Positions 18,164 to 25,791 of a DNA stretch of 64,000 nucleotides are shown here, one piece after another. Positions within the stretch are counted from its first letter, which is position 1; each line of letters begins with the position of its first letter. Source of the DNA: Candidatus Scatomonas pullistercoris (GTDB lineage: Bacteria > Bacillota > Clostridia > Lachnospirales > Lachnospiraceae); NCBI GenBank assembly GCA_018713515.1, contig DVOO01000030.1:1-64000 (forward strand). Reading direction: 5' to 3'. The notes under the pieces are model-generated. The model ran no database searches. It worked only from the letters and a program-made list of their open reading frames with translations, and had not been told where the DNA came from. The position numbers and the translations under genes are program-made.

Positions 18164-18397
18164 ATGAAAGTTGAAAATATTAAAGATATCGACAAATTTT
18201 TCAGTGTAATAAACAGCTGTAAGGGACGCGTGGAGCTGGTAACCGGCGAGGGCGACAGACTGAATCTGAAGTCCAAGCTGACCCAGTACGTGGCTCTGGC
18301 CAATATTTTCTCTAACGGAGAGATTCCCCAGCTGGAGCTGATCGCTTCTGAGAAGGAAGATGTCGACAAGCTGCTGAATTTCATGATTAACGGCTGA
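18164..18397 (+). CDS. small conserved-looking protein, possibly HPr-like fold
   Basis: 77-residue monocistronic protein with its own promoter, an AAAGGAGG ribosome site and a terminator. The pattern (helix I-D-K-F-F-S-V-I-N, strand V-E-L-V-T-G, then L-N-L-K-S-K-L-T-Q-Y-V-A-L, strand L-E-L-I-A, helix V-D-K-L-L-N-F-M) resembles short HPr-related proteins of Lachnospiraceae, in which the phosphorylatable His is missing; there is no His here at all. A scaffold or regulator is possible, PTS phosphotransfer is not. The fold assignment is my inference. Confidence 0.65.
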   Translation: MKVENIKDIDKFFSVINSCKGRVELVTGEGDRLNLKSKLTQYVALANIFSNGEIPQLELIASEKEDVDKLLNFMING

Positions 18398-18423
18398 TTA
18401 GAAGAACACGAGCTTACAAACGA

Positions 18424-18483
18424 GAAAAGAACTGCCGCTCTGTGCACAGGAGGAAAGCTGTGCCGGGACGGCAGTTCTTTTTC
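18424..18483 (+). terminator. intrinsic terminator
   Basis: AAAAGAACTGCCG (from 18425) pairs with CGGCAGTTCTTTTT; the loop itself can form a smaller GTGCACAGG/CTGTGC-type helix. Located between the small protein gene (plus) and the MarR remnant (minus); works in principle in both directions. Confidence 0.85.
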
Positions 18484-18496
18484 GTCCAGCGAAACC

Positions 18497-18912
18497 TTAA
18501 TCTAGTTTAATTAAATTCATTTTTCCTGGGGCGGCAACGGCTTTTATCTCCAGGGTTTGCAGCATGGATTTTCTGAGTATGTTTAAAGCGTTTGTAAAGC
18601 TCTGAATGGATTCCTTATCTATCTTATCCAGTTCTTTAAACATTTCATGCCAAGCGTCCACCTGCTTGCTCTGGGCGTAATAGTTATAAAAATTCTTTCC
18701 TTCCTCAGAAACCTTAATGACGATGTTTTTTCTGTTGGTGGCAGTGCAGTACCGTTCCAGAAGGCCCATTTGCACCAATTGTTTAACCTTTTTTGAAAAG
18801 GTACTCTGAGAAATAGATAATCTCTGAGCAATCGCCGACATATTTTCATTGCGCTCTTCGTTTTCCAGAACGTATTCTATAATCTGAACCTCCGTGGCTG
18901 TCAGCTTTATGT
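18497..18912 (-). pseudogene. 5'-truncated MarR-family regulator
   Basis: The longest ATG frame (ATG at 18841) encodes 114 residues starting inside a winged helix: I-A-Q-R-L-S-I-S-Q-S-T-F-S-K-K-V-K-Q-L, then the wing and a C-terminal dimer helix. Reading the same frame upstream of the ATG gives a good MarR continuation (L-T-A-T-E-V-Q-I-I-E-Y-V-L-E-N-E) up to about 18912, with a stop at 18938-18940, but no start codon. So the true gene began further upstream and its first helix and start have been lost. The upstream sequence belongs instead to another truncated gene on the opposite strand. A short product from 18841 could be made, but it would lack the first helix. Confidence 0.72.
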
Positions 18913-19869
18913 TTAATGTAGGCGTTATTTCAGCTGTTTATGATGAGTTTTTTGGAAAAACAACCGCAGAGGACGGTTCCAGTCTGGAATCGCCATACTG
19001 GATGGAAGGAGAAGGTACCCAGTCTTTCCTGAATTTCGGAAAAGACCCGAATGAGTCGGAAGAAAGGGAAGCGTTTACTTATTACACGGAAACCGTTGAC
19101 GGACAGGAAGCCTTCCGCGTGATTTACCGTCCGGAAATTACCCATGCGTGGTCGCATTTTTCTGCCCGTTCGGAATCCTATGTGATTGACTTTTTTGAAA
19201 GAGCTCTGGGGGCACCGAATCCGATTGCTTCGGACAATCAGATCTGGCAGTGGAAAGAGGCCTTTAACGCCGTAGGTTTAGTGGGATTTGCGCTCTTTAT
19301 TTGTTCGTTCGGAGTACTGCTGCTCTATACGCCGCTTTTTGAAAAGCTGAGGGCTCCGGAGCTCATAAAACCTGCCGTTGTGCGGGACGGAAAAGGAAAA
19401 GCCATGTTTTGGCTGAGCCTATTGGCAAGCTGCGCCTTCGGGGCGCTGGTTTTCCTGCCTATTATGGCACAGAGCAATACAATGTCGGTGAGCCAGGTAA
19501 TGCCCATGGGCATGGGAATCTGGAGCACTGTGTGCGGCGTGTTTGCGATAGCCGTTATGGCAATCTGCTATGGCGTTTATGGGAAAAAGAATGGAATGGA
19601 TCTTGCGCAGGCCGGGATTAAGCTGCAGGCCAGGAAGCTGGGGCTCAGTATTCTGATGGCGGTTGTGCTTGTGGCCGCAGGCGACTATGGCCTCACCAAA
19701 CTATCCGATGTTTATTATCGGACTGTTTCCGCTGATCCTGCTTATCGCGGCGACTACGCTGATCAGCAGATTCCTCTATAAGCGGACGGGAAATCCCTAT
19801 ATTGCCGGTATCGCAAATGCCCTGATCGCAGGTTTGTTTGCAATTACAAATACTTGTACGACGATTTAA
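18894..19869 (+). pseudogene. remnant of a membrane-anchored alpha/beta-hydrolase-like gene
   Basis: Frame 1 runs to 19781 and opens with V-I-S-A-V-Y-D-E-F-F, an internal hydrolase-type segment, without the nucleophile elbow that should precede it. A T-H-A-W-S-H segment follows, then several membrane helices. At about 19690 the homology jumps to another frame (Y-P-M-F-I-I-G-L-F-P, ending R-T-G-N-P-Y-I-A-G-I to 19869), which looks like the proper C-terminus of such a protein. The region therefore shows a 5' truncation plus an internal deletion with frameshift. Family naming is from memory of similar clostridial membrane proteins and is tentative; the broken state is clearer than the identity. 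Confidence 0.62.
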
Positions 19870-19872
19870 ATT

Positions 19873-19912
19873 TTATGGCGGAGGCAGAAAGAATTATCTG
19901 CCTCCGCCATAA
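19873..19912. terminator. 16-bp hairpin after the hydrolase remnant
   Basis: TTATGGCGGAGGCAGA pairs perfectly with TCTGCCTCCGCCATAA around an 8-base loop. The plus-strand tail (AGCTTTGC) is weak, so termination is likely but not ideal. Confidence 0.6.
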
Positions 19913-19968
19913 AGCTTTGCTCATGTGTTCTCCCGGAAAGCGGGTTTCCTCAAGGCGGGGCTTCAGGT

Positions 19969-19997
19969 TTGACAGAAAAAGACCGGAATGGTATGAT
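19969..19997 (+). promoter_or_regulatory. promoter of the COG0523 GTPase gene
   Basis: TTGACA at 19969-19974 and TATGAT at 19992-19997 with a 17-base spacer; predicted start about 25 bases before the ATG. I see no Zur-type box over it. Confidence 0.75.
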
Positions 19998-20028
19998 AAT
20001 CCCGTGTGAAAAAAGGAGGAATATAACC

Positions 20029-21081
20029 ATGGCAAAGATAGATATTATTTCCGGTTTCCTGGGAGCCGGAAAAACTACACTGATCAAGAAGCTGCTGATG
20101 GATGCCCTGAAGGGCCAGCAGGTAGTGCTGATTGAAAACGAATTCGGAGAGATCGGCATCGACGGAGGTTTTCTGAAGGATGCCGGCATTGAGATTAAGG
20201 AGATGAATTCCGGCTGTATCTGCTGCTCTCTGGTGGGGGATTTCGGCACAGCTCTGCAGGAAGTGGTGGAGACGTACCATCCGGACCGGATCATCATTGA
20301 GCCCTCCGGCGTGGGCAAGCTTTCCGATGTAATCCACGCGGTGGAGCGGGTGCAGGCCGAGGCGGACCTGCAGCTGAACAGCGCCACAACGGTGGTGGAT
20401 GTAACCAAATGCAAGATGTATCTGAAAAATTTCGGAGAATTTTTCAAAAATCAGGTGGAAGCGGCCAGTACGATTATCCTGAGCCGCACGGATCTGCCCA
20501 AGGCGACTCCGGAGAAAGTGGAGGAGGCGCTGAAACTGATCCGGGAGCTGAATCCGGATGTTACGGTCATCACCACGCCGGTGGAAGATCTGGGAGGAAA
20601 GAAAGTACTGGAGACCATGGAGGGCAGGAAGATCGATCTTTCCCACGTGGAAGAGGAGCAGGAGCATCACCATGAGGAGCATCATCATCACCATGCCCAT
20701 GAGGAACACCATCATCACCACCATGAGGAAGAGCATGCTCACGAGCACGGGGAGTGCTGCGGCCATGACCACCATCATGACCATGACCATCACCACCACC
20801 ATGCGGATGAGGTGTTCCAGAGCTGGGGACGGGAGACGATCCATAAATTTGAGAAGGCGGAGATAGAAGAGATCCTGCAGAAGCTGTCCGCGGACGATAC
20901 CTATGGAACGGTGCTGCGGGCCAAGGGAATGGTGGAAGGAACGGACGGACACTGGATCTACTTCGACATGGTTCCGGAAGAGGCGGATGTAAGAGAGGGC
21001 GCGCCGGAATATACAGGAAGACTGTGCGTCATCGGCGCCGGCCTGCAGGAAGAAAAGCTGGAAGAACTGTTCGGAATCTGA
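20029..21081 (+). CDS. COG0523/G3E-family GTPase, CobW/ZNG1-like metallochaperone
   Basis: About 350-residue P-loop GTPase with Walker A G-F-L-G-A-G-K-T-T (residues 9-17), the metal-binding C-x-C-C motif S-G-C-I-C-C (63-66) that defines the group, and a CobW C-terminal domain after a linker. The linker (residues about 205-262) is a dense His/Glu stretch with more than 30 His and the segment E-C-C-G-H, suited to hold zinc, nickel or cobalt. These proteins deliver metal to client enzymes. ATG 20029 follows AAAGGAGG and starts M-A-K-I-D-I-I; an upstream in-frame ATG lies on the promoter and is not used. No obvious client lies next door. Confidence 0.9.
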   Translation: MAKIDIISGFLGAGKTTLIKKLLMDALKGQQVVLIENEFGEIGIDGGFLKDAGIEIKEMNSGCICCSLVGDFGTALQEVVETYHPDRIIIEPSGVGKLSDVIHAVERVQAEADLQLNSATTVVDVTKCKMYLKNFGEFFKNQVEAASTIILSRTDLPKATPEKVEEALKLIRELNPDVTVITTPVEDLGGKKVLETMEGRKIDLSHVEEEQEHHHEEHHHHHAHEEHHHHHHEEEHAHEHGECCGHDHHHDHDHHHHHADEVFQSWGRETIHKFEKAEIEEILQKLSADDTYGTVLRAKGMVEGTDGHWIYFDMVPEEADVREGAPEYTGRLCVIGAGLQEEKLEELFGI

Positions 21082-21103
21082 AAAATCCTTCCGGATACAG
21101 AAA

Positions 21104-21152
21104 GGCACAGCAGAAACCTCTGGATCAGAAAGGTTTCTGCTGTGCCTGAATT
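21104..21152. terminator. terminator between convergent genes
   Basis: GGCACAGCAGAAACCT and AGGTTTCTGCTGTGCC form a perfect 16-bp stem with an 11-base loop, followed on the plus strand by TGAATTTTTATA. It separates the GTPase gene (plus) from the ABC operon (minus) by only a few bases. Confidence 0.85.
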
Positions 21153-21153
21153 T

Positions 21154-22200
21154 TTATACCTCCCGCCGTGTGAAGCCATCGTAGGCGATCAGCAGGAAAA
21201 CCGCCATGTAGACGGCCAGTACAATGACCGCGAAGGTAAGCGTCTGCCCCACAAAGGGGGGAGAGCCCTGGGCGATGGAGGCAAGGCCGGTGTTGGAGAA
21301 TACCAGGTAGCGGCCCCAGTCAACGCCCAGCTCTGCCAGAATCGAGGTGATCATGCTGCCGCCCAGGAGGCCGCCCAGGCCCAGAGCGATGGACAGGGCA
21401 GAGCTCCGGAAGAGGGAGCTGATGGCAAAGGCCATGGTCATCATCAGCAGGGGATTTACCGCTGAAAGCATAAACTGCTGGAAGCCGTAGAGCAGAATGG
21501 GAGTCCCGGTGACCACGCCCTCCGCCGCGTGGACGTATTCCCCGGCATATCCGGAAAAGCCGTAGCTGATTCCCAGCAGCAGTACCTCCAGGCCGAAGAG
21601 GAAGAAGAGCAGGAAAGCCAGAAGGCTCAAGCAGCAGAGAAATTTGCTCCACAGGATCTTTCCCCGGCGCACAGGGTTGATCAGAAGGAACTTAATGGTT
21701 CCCTGGCTGGATTCGTTGGCGATAATGCCTCCGGCGAAGACGATCATGACCAGGGCTGTCAGGGTTACCAGTATGGGGGAATTGATCAGCGTCAGAATCA
21801 GCCGGGAGTCGGTGACCGCATAGCCGTAGTCCCTGTCGTAGGTCAGGCTGTCGGTGAGCTGGTGATCCTCAATATACTGGACCTCCAGAAGGGCGTCCCG
21901 GGCATTGTCCAGAGCGGCCTGATCCACGGGCGTCCCTTTTTTTTCCTGCTGCAGGAGGGACTCGTATTCGGTCCGGGCCGATTCCGTCCGCTCATGGAGA
22001 ATCTGTTCCGGGGAGGGTTCCTCGGGGGGCGTTTCCTCAGAGGAGAGGGCAACCGTCTCATAGCTGGTGTCGCTCTGGATAAAAGGCAGATGAAAGAAGA
22101 ACGCCAGGCCGATGGCGGCCAGCAGCAGAAGCAGGAGCAGCAGCTGGGAGGTCCGTCGGCTCAGCAGTTTCACGTATTCATTTTTAATCAATTTAAACAA
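21154..22200 (-). CDS. ABC-2 type exporter permease
   Basis: About 348-residue permease: one N-terminal membrane helix, an extracytoplasmic Glu/Pro-rich and coiled region (E-E-T-P-P-E-E-P-S-P), then five more helices with the V-M-I-V-F-A-G-G-I-I-A-N-E-S-S-Q-G-T-I-K-F-L-L pattern typical of ABC-2 permeases. TTG 22200 has AAGGAGGT at the right distance and gives the family-like start M-F-K-L-I-K-N-E-Y-V-K-L; ATG 22218 has no ribosome site. It overlaps the ATPase gene by 8 bases and would pair with it. Substrate unknown; BcrA-type systems often expel antimicrobial peptides. Confidence 0.85.
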   Translation of the reverse strand: MFKLIKNEYVKLLSRRTSQLLLLLLLLAAIGLAFFFHLPFIQSDTSYETVALSSEETPPEEPSPEQILHERTESARTEYESLLQQEKKGTPVDQAALDNARDALLEVQYIEDHQLTDSLTYDRDYGYAVTDSRLILTLINSPILVTLTALVMIVFAGGIIANESSQGTIKFLLINPVRRGKILWSKFLCCLSLLAFLLFFLFGLEVLLLGISYGFSGYAGEYVHAAEGVVTGTPILLYGFQQFMLSAVNPLLMMTMAFAISSLFRSSALSIALGLGGLLGGSMITSILAELGVDWGRYLVFSNTGLASIAQGSPPFVGQTLTFAVIVLAVYMAVFLLIAYDGFTRREV

Positions 22201-23185
22201 TTTGACTACCTCCTTCATCGGTCAGGCGGATAAACGCGTCTTCCAGCGTGTGATCCTGGTTTTCGGCCACGGTATACAGGGAAATTCCAGATTCGGTCAG
22301 AAGCCGGTTGTAGGCGGCCAGCTCCTGCTGGAAGGGAAGAAAGGTTTCTTCCGTATCCCGGGAAGGCTTCAGGTAAATGCGGAATTCATGCTCGGTCAGC
22401 AGCTGTGCGGAAATGGAGGGGTATTTTTCCCGGAGCAGGCGCACGGCCGTCTCGGCCTGATCGACCTGGTACAGGAAAGCCGTGCTGCCGCCGTATGCCT
22501 CCTCAATCAGTCCGCCGATGGGCTTAACTTCCCGGATTTCCCCGTTGACGATCAGGCCCACCCGGTCGCACATGAGCTCCATCTCCGACATCAGATGGGA
22601 AGAGACAAGAACAGCGGTTCCCTCCTGATGGGCTGTTTCCTTGAGGATATCCCGGAGCTGGCGGATTCCCGCGGGATCCAGGCCGTTGGTGGGTTCATCC
22701 AGAATCAGGAGCTTCGGTTTGTGAAGCAGTGCCTGGGCCACACCCAGACGCTGGCGCATGCCCAGAGAGTATTTGCGCACCTGCTCGTGGATCCGGTTTT
22801 CCAGTCCCACCAGGCTTACGACTTCCTTCAGGCGCTCTTCCGTGATGCCGGGGCGCATATTCTGGTACAGCTTCAGATTCTGCCAGCCGGTCATATGCTT
22901 GTAGTGCTCCGGATTTTCCACGATGGCTCCCACGTGGGCCATGGCCTTTTCAAAATTTTTCCGCAGGTTTTCTCCGCAGATCTCGATTTCTCCGGAATCC
23001 TCAGCGATCAGCCCGCAGACCAGGCGGATGGTGGTAGTTTTGCCGGCCCCGTTGGGACCCAGGAAGCCAAAGACCTCTCCGGGGTAGCATTCCAGACTGA
23101 TGTCTTTTAAAATATGGCGTTTTCCGATGGTTTTGTTCAGATGCCGGATTACAAGAGCCGGCGTTTTTGCTGTGTTCTGATTCAT
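22193..23185 (-). CDS. ABC exporter ATP-binding protein, BcrA-like
   Basis: 330 residues with Walker A G-P-N-G-A-G-K-T-T-T, the signature L-G-M-R-Q-R-L-G-V-A-Q (R-Q-R variant of LSGGQ, common in BcrA-type proteins), Walker B L-L-I-L-D-E-P-T-N-G-L-D-P and the H-loop V-S-S-H-L. About 100 residues follow the nucleotide-binding domain, as in peptide-antibiotic exporters. Its ATG overlaps the stop of the upstream gene (ATGA) and its stop overlaps the permease start, so the three genes are translationally coupled. Confidence 0.92.
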   Translation of the reverse strand: MNQNTAKTPALVIRHLNKTIGKRHILKDISLECYPGEVFGFLGPNGAGKTTTIRLVCGLIAEDSGEIEICGENLRKNFEKAMAHVGAIVENPEHYKHMTGWQNLKLYQNMRPGITEERLKEVVSLVGLENRIHEQVRKYSLGMRQRLGVAQALLHKPKLLILDEPTNGLDPAGIRQLRDILKETAHQEGTAVLVSSHLMSEMELMCDRVGLIVNGEIREVKPIGGLIEEAYGGSTAFLYQVDQAETAVRLLREKYPSISAQLLTEHEFRIYLKPSRDTEETFLPFQQELAAYNRLLTESGISLYTVAENQDHTLEDAFIRLTDEGGSQIV

Positions 23186-23847
23186 ACGGGCACCTCCTGA
23201 ATATCTGCAAGGCTGGAAGCGGAAGACATGGCGTACATCTGGGCGCAGGAGATTTTCCAGGTTCCCTCCGTCTCGGAGAGCTGCAGGGTGACGTTCAGCT
23301 GACAGGACAGCCGGATGGCCTGACGGCCGTCTGCTACGGATGCGGGAGTCTCCAGCTCCTGGGAAAAGTCCTCCGCCAGCTCGTTGTAGGCATAGCCCGG
23401 GCCGAAGGGGGACATATAGGTACCGTACCGGTCCAGCCAGGCAGTGCTGTCAATGGTCAGCACCGCGCTGCAGGTCCCGGGGCCGCTTTTGCTGATCCGG
23501 CAGCTCTGAAGTGTCTCTTCGTAGGCCAGCGGAAGAAAGACATTTTCCGTATCCTCCAGGGCCGAGTAGAAAGCAGAGCGGGTGCTGCTGTAGCGCATGG
23601 ACGGGGGGACTGTTTCCGGGTCGGCCCAGAACTGCTCCACAACATTCAGAAATGCGTTTCCCGCTTCCGTGGCGCCGGAATTGGCAAGGGCGGCCCCGGC
23701 CTGTGTCTCGTAGCTCTGAATGATGCGGCTGATCTCCGGAATGCTGCTCCGGAAGCGGGCCTGATCCGCCAGCTGAAAAAGGATGACGGCGATGATAAGA
23801 ATAGCTCCGGCCATGAGACCCCGGTTCCATCGTTTCAGTTTTTTCAT
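23182..23847 (-). CDS. membrane-anchored extracytoplasmic protein of the ABC operon, unknown function
   Basis: 221 residues with one N-terminal membrane anchor (about residues 10-27) and a soluble outer domain. The start at 23847 is chosen because AAGGAAGG precedes it; an upstream ATG lies in the promoter region. I do not recognise the domain. It is the first gene of the operon with the ABC ATPase and permease and could be a sensor or substrate-binding accessory of the exporter. Confidence 0.75.
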   Translation of the reverse strand: MKKLKRWNRGLMAGAILIIAVILFQLADQARFRSSIPEISRIIQSYETQAGAALANSGATEAGNAFLNVVEQFWADPETVPPSMRYSSTRSAFYSALEDTENVFLPLAYEETLQSCRISKSGPGTCSAVLTIDSTAWLDRYGTYMSPFGPGYAYNELAEDFSQELETPASVADGRQAIRLSCQLNVTLQLSETEGTWKISCAQMYAMSSASSLADIQEVPV

Positions 23848-23879
23848 GGATTTCCTTCCTTTCTGTTCTTGGTAATTCC

Positions 23880-23908
23880 GGTATACCACGGGGAATTTTG
23901 CAGGTCAA
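23880..23908 (-). promoter_or_regulatory. promoter of the ABC operon
   Basis: On the minus strand TTGACC (23903-23908) and TATACC (23880-23885) are separated by 17 bases. The start would be near 23873, leaving a short leader. Confidence 0.7.
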
Positions 23909-23923
23909 TACGGGCAAGAAAGG

Positions 23924-23973
23924 CTTAAGAAAGCTTAAGAAAAGGACTCCGCGAAAGCTCAGGAAATCTTAAG
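23924..23973. repeat. CTTAAG repeats upstream of the ABC promoter
   Basis: CTTAAG occurs at 23924-23929, 23934-23939 and 23968-23973; the first two sit 10 bases apart inside a GCTTAAGAAA tandem. They lie 16-65 bases upstream of the -35 element, the usual place for an activator such as an OmpR-type response regulator. Confidence 0.55.
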
Positions 23974-24027
23974 GAATCCGGGAGAAGCTGTTCTGAAAAA
24001 AGGACTGAAAAAAATTTAAAAAAGCAC

Positions 24028-24056
24028 TTGCTTTTTTGGAGAACATCCTTTATAAT
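24028..24056 (+). promoter_or_regulatory. promoter of tRNA-Gln
   Basis: TTGCTT at 24028-24033, 17-base spacer, TATAAT at 24051-24056, 19 bases before the mature tRNA. Confidence 0.8.
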
Positions 24057-24075
24057 ACATTTTGTTGTACGAAAT

Positions 24076-24147
24076 TGGGCTATCGCCAAATGGTAAGGCA
24101 ACGGACTCTGACTCCGTCATTTCCTGGTTCGAATCCAGGTAGCCCAG
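24076..24147 (+). tRNA. tRNA-Gln (anticodon CTG)
   Basis: 72-base tRNA. The acceptor stem TGGGCTA pairs with TAGCCCA, the anticodon stem ACGGA/TCCGT encloses loop CTCTGAC with anticodon CTG, and the T arm carries GGTTCGAATCC. Discriminator base is G and the CCA end is not encoded. It reads CAG codons. It has its own promoter and terminator. Confidence 0.95.
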
Positions 24148-24153
24148 TACCGG

Positions 24154-24187
24154 AAGCCGTTGCAGTTATGCAGCGGCTTATTTTTTC
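24154..24187 (+). terminator. terminator of tRNA-Gln
   Basis: AAGCCGTTGCA pairs with TGCAGCGGCTT (one G-T pair) around GTTA, followed by ATTTTTTC. Read-through could still supply the thioesterase gene. Confidence 0.85.
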
Positions 24188-24209
24188 AATGGACGGAAAG
24201 GAGGAGCTT

Positions 24210-24932
24210 ATGTCGTATTCATTTTCAGGGAGAATCCGCTACAGTGAGATGGATGAGAACCGTTCCCTCTCTCTGTACAGTCTGATCAATTATTTCCAGG
24301 ACTGCAGCAACTTTCACGCGGAAGTCAGCGGGGTAGGCCTGGACTGGACGGAGGCGAACCACAGGGCCTGGATGCTGGCCTCCTGGCAGATTTTCGTGGA
24401 CGAGTATCCGACCATGGGAGATCTGGTGGAGGTCAGCACCTGGGCGTACGGATTCCGGGGATTTATCGGATACCGAAATTATGAAATGAAAAATGCGGCC
24501 GGGCGTTCCATCGCCAGGGCCAATTCGGAGTGGGTCTTTATGGATACGGAGAAGAACAGTCCTACAAAGGTCCCGAAATCCCAGGCGGAAGCCTATGGAA
24601 TTGAGGAGAGCCGGAAGCTTACGGATGATTTTGGAAAGCGGAAGATACATATTCCGGAAAACGGAAAGCAGATGGAGCCCTTCCGCATCCAGGAATACCA
24701 TCTGGACACGAACCATCATGTGAACAACGGCCAGTACATCCGGTTCGCGGAAGCCTATCTGCCCCGGGGAATGAAAATTGGAAAACTGCGGGCCGAGTAT
24801 AAGAAGCAGGTGTTGCTGGGAGACCTTCTGTATCCCACGGTGGCGGAGACGGAGAACGGTTTTGTGGTGGTGCTGGCCAGGGAAGGTGAGGATCCCTGTT
24901 TTATCGGAGAATTAACGGAAAGGACGGAATAA
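24210..24932 (+). CDS. acyl-ACP thioesterase
   Basis: 240-residue double hot-dog fold enzyme of the plant FatA/FatB-like bacterial group that releases fatty acids from acyl carrier protein. Segments seen include R-Y-S-E-M-D near the N-terminus, G-F-R-G-F-I-G-Y-R-N-Y, S-E-W-V-F-M-D and L-D-T-N-H-H-V-N-N-G-Q-Y with the Asn/His of the active site. ATG 24210 follows AAAGGAGG. An in-frame extension upstream runs through the tRNA and is not coding. It is followed after one base by cvfB. Confidence 0.88.
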   Translation: MSYSFSGRIRYSEMDENRSLSLYSLINYFQDCSNFHAEVSGVGLDWTEANHRAWMLASWQIFVDEYPTMGDLVEVSTWAYGFRGFIGYRNYEMKNAAGRSIARANSEWVFMDTEKNSPTKVPKSQAEAYGIEESRKLTDDFGKRKIHIPENGKQMEPFRIQEYHLDTNHHVNNGQYIRFAEAYLPRGMKIGKLRAEYKKQVLLGDLLYPTVAETENGFVVVLAREGEDPCFIGELTERTE

Positions 24933-24933
24933 C

Positions 24934-25788
24934 ATGTTGGAGCTTGGCAGAAAGCAGAAGCTGAAGGTTGTAAAAAAAGTAGATTTCGGCGTTTACCTGG
25001 CGGAGGATGCCGGGGCTTTGAAGGAGGAACAGGTGCTTCTCCCGGCCAGGCAGGTGCCGGAGGAGGCGGAAGTGGGAAGCGAGATCGAGGTATTCCTGTA
25101 CAGAGATTCCAGTGACCGCCTCATCGCCACCACCCGGGAGCCGAAGCTGACCCTTGGAGAGACGGCGCTTCTGACGGTGCTGGAGGTGGGCCGGATCGGC
25201 GCTTTTCTGGACTGGGGACTGGAAAAGGATCTGCTGCTGCCTTACCGGGAGCAGACGGGAGAGGTGAAAAAAGGAGATCAGGTGCTGGCGGCCCTTTACA
25301 TTGACAAGAGCCGGCGCCTCTGCGCTACCATGAAGGTTTACCATTACCTGAAACGGCAGTCTCCCTATGCGGCCGGGGACCAGGTGACGGGGAGGGTCTA
25401 TGAGATCAGCGATAATTTCGGCGTTTTTGTAGCGGTGGATGATCAATATTCTGCGCTGATCCCCAAATGGGATGCCCAGGGGAAATATACGGTGGGCCAG
25501 GTGCTGCGCCTGCGGGTGACCGAGGTGAAGGAGGACGGCAAGCTGACCGTCAGTGCCAAGCAGAAGGCGTATCTGCAGATGAATGAGGACGCAAAGCTGA
25601 TCCTTCAGTCCATGGAAAAGTCCGGAGGAAGGCTGGGCTTTGATGATAAGGCATCCCCGGAGAAGATCAACCGGGAGCTGGGAATTTCCAAGGCGGCGTT
25701 CAAGCGTGCAGTTGGACACCTGCTGAAGGAAAAAAAGATTCAGATAGAGGGCGGGCAGATAATTCTTAAGCAGAAAGATGAGGAATGA
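24934..25788 (+). CDS. cvfB: S1-domain RNA-binding protein, CvfB/YitL family
   Basis: 284 residues. The CvfB layout is visible: an N-terminal S1-like barrel (V-K-K-V-D-F-G-V-Y-L), a second (L-E-V-G-R-I-G-A-F-L-D-W-G-L), a third (V-Y-E-I-S-D-N-F-G-V-F-V-A-V) and a C-terminal winged helix that starts around I-N-R-E-L-G-I-S-K-A-A-F-K-R-A-V-G. In staphylococci the family affects virulence gene expression through RNA binding; here the role is unknown. It starts one base after the thioesterase stop. Confidence 0.9.
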   Translation: MLELGRKQKLKVVKKVDFGVYLAEDAGALKEEQVLLPARQVPEEAEVGSEIEVFLYRDSSDRLIATTREPKLTLGETALLTVLEVGRIGAFLDWGLEKDLLLPYREQTGEVKKGDQVLAALYIDKSRRLCATMKVYHYLKRQSPYAAGDQVTGRVYEISDNFGVFVAVDDQYSALIPKWDAQGKYTVGQVLRLRVTEVKEDGKLTVSAKQKAYLQMNEDAKLILQSMEKSGGRLGFDDKASPEKINRELGISKAAFKRAVGHLLKEKKIQIEGGQIILKQKDEE

Positions 25789-25791
25789 AGC

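Noticed and set aside
20660-20815. CAT/CAC tract as a microsatellite or CRISPR-like repeat
   Set aside because: It encodes the His-rich linker of the COG0523 GTPase in frame, and the units are irregular.
24036-24209. N-terminal extension of the acyl-ACP thioesterase frame
   Set aside because: It would run through the tRNA-Gln gene and its terminator; ATG 24210 has a strong ribosome site and the family start.
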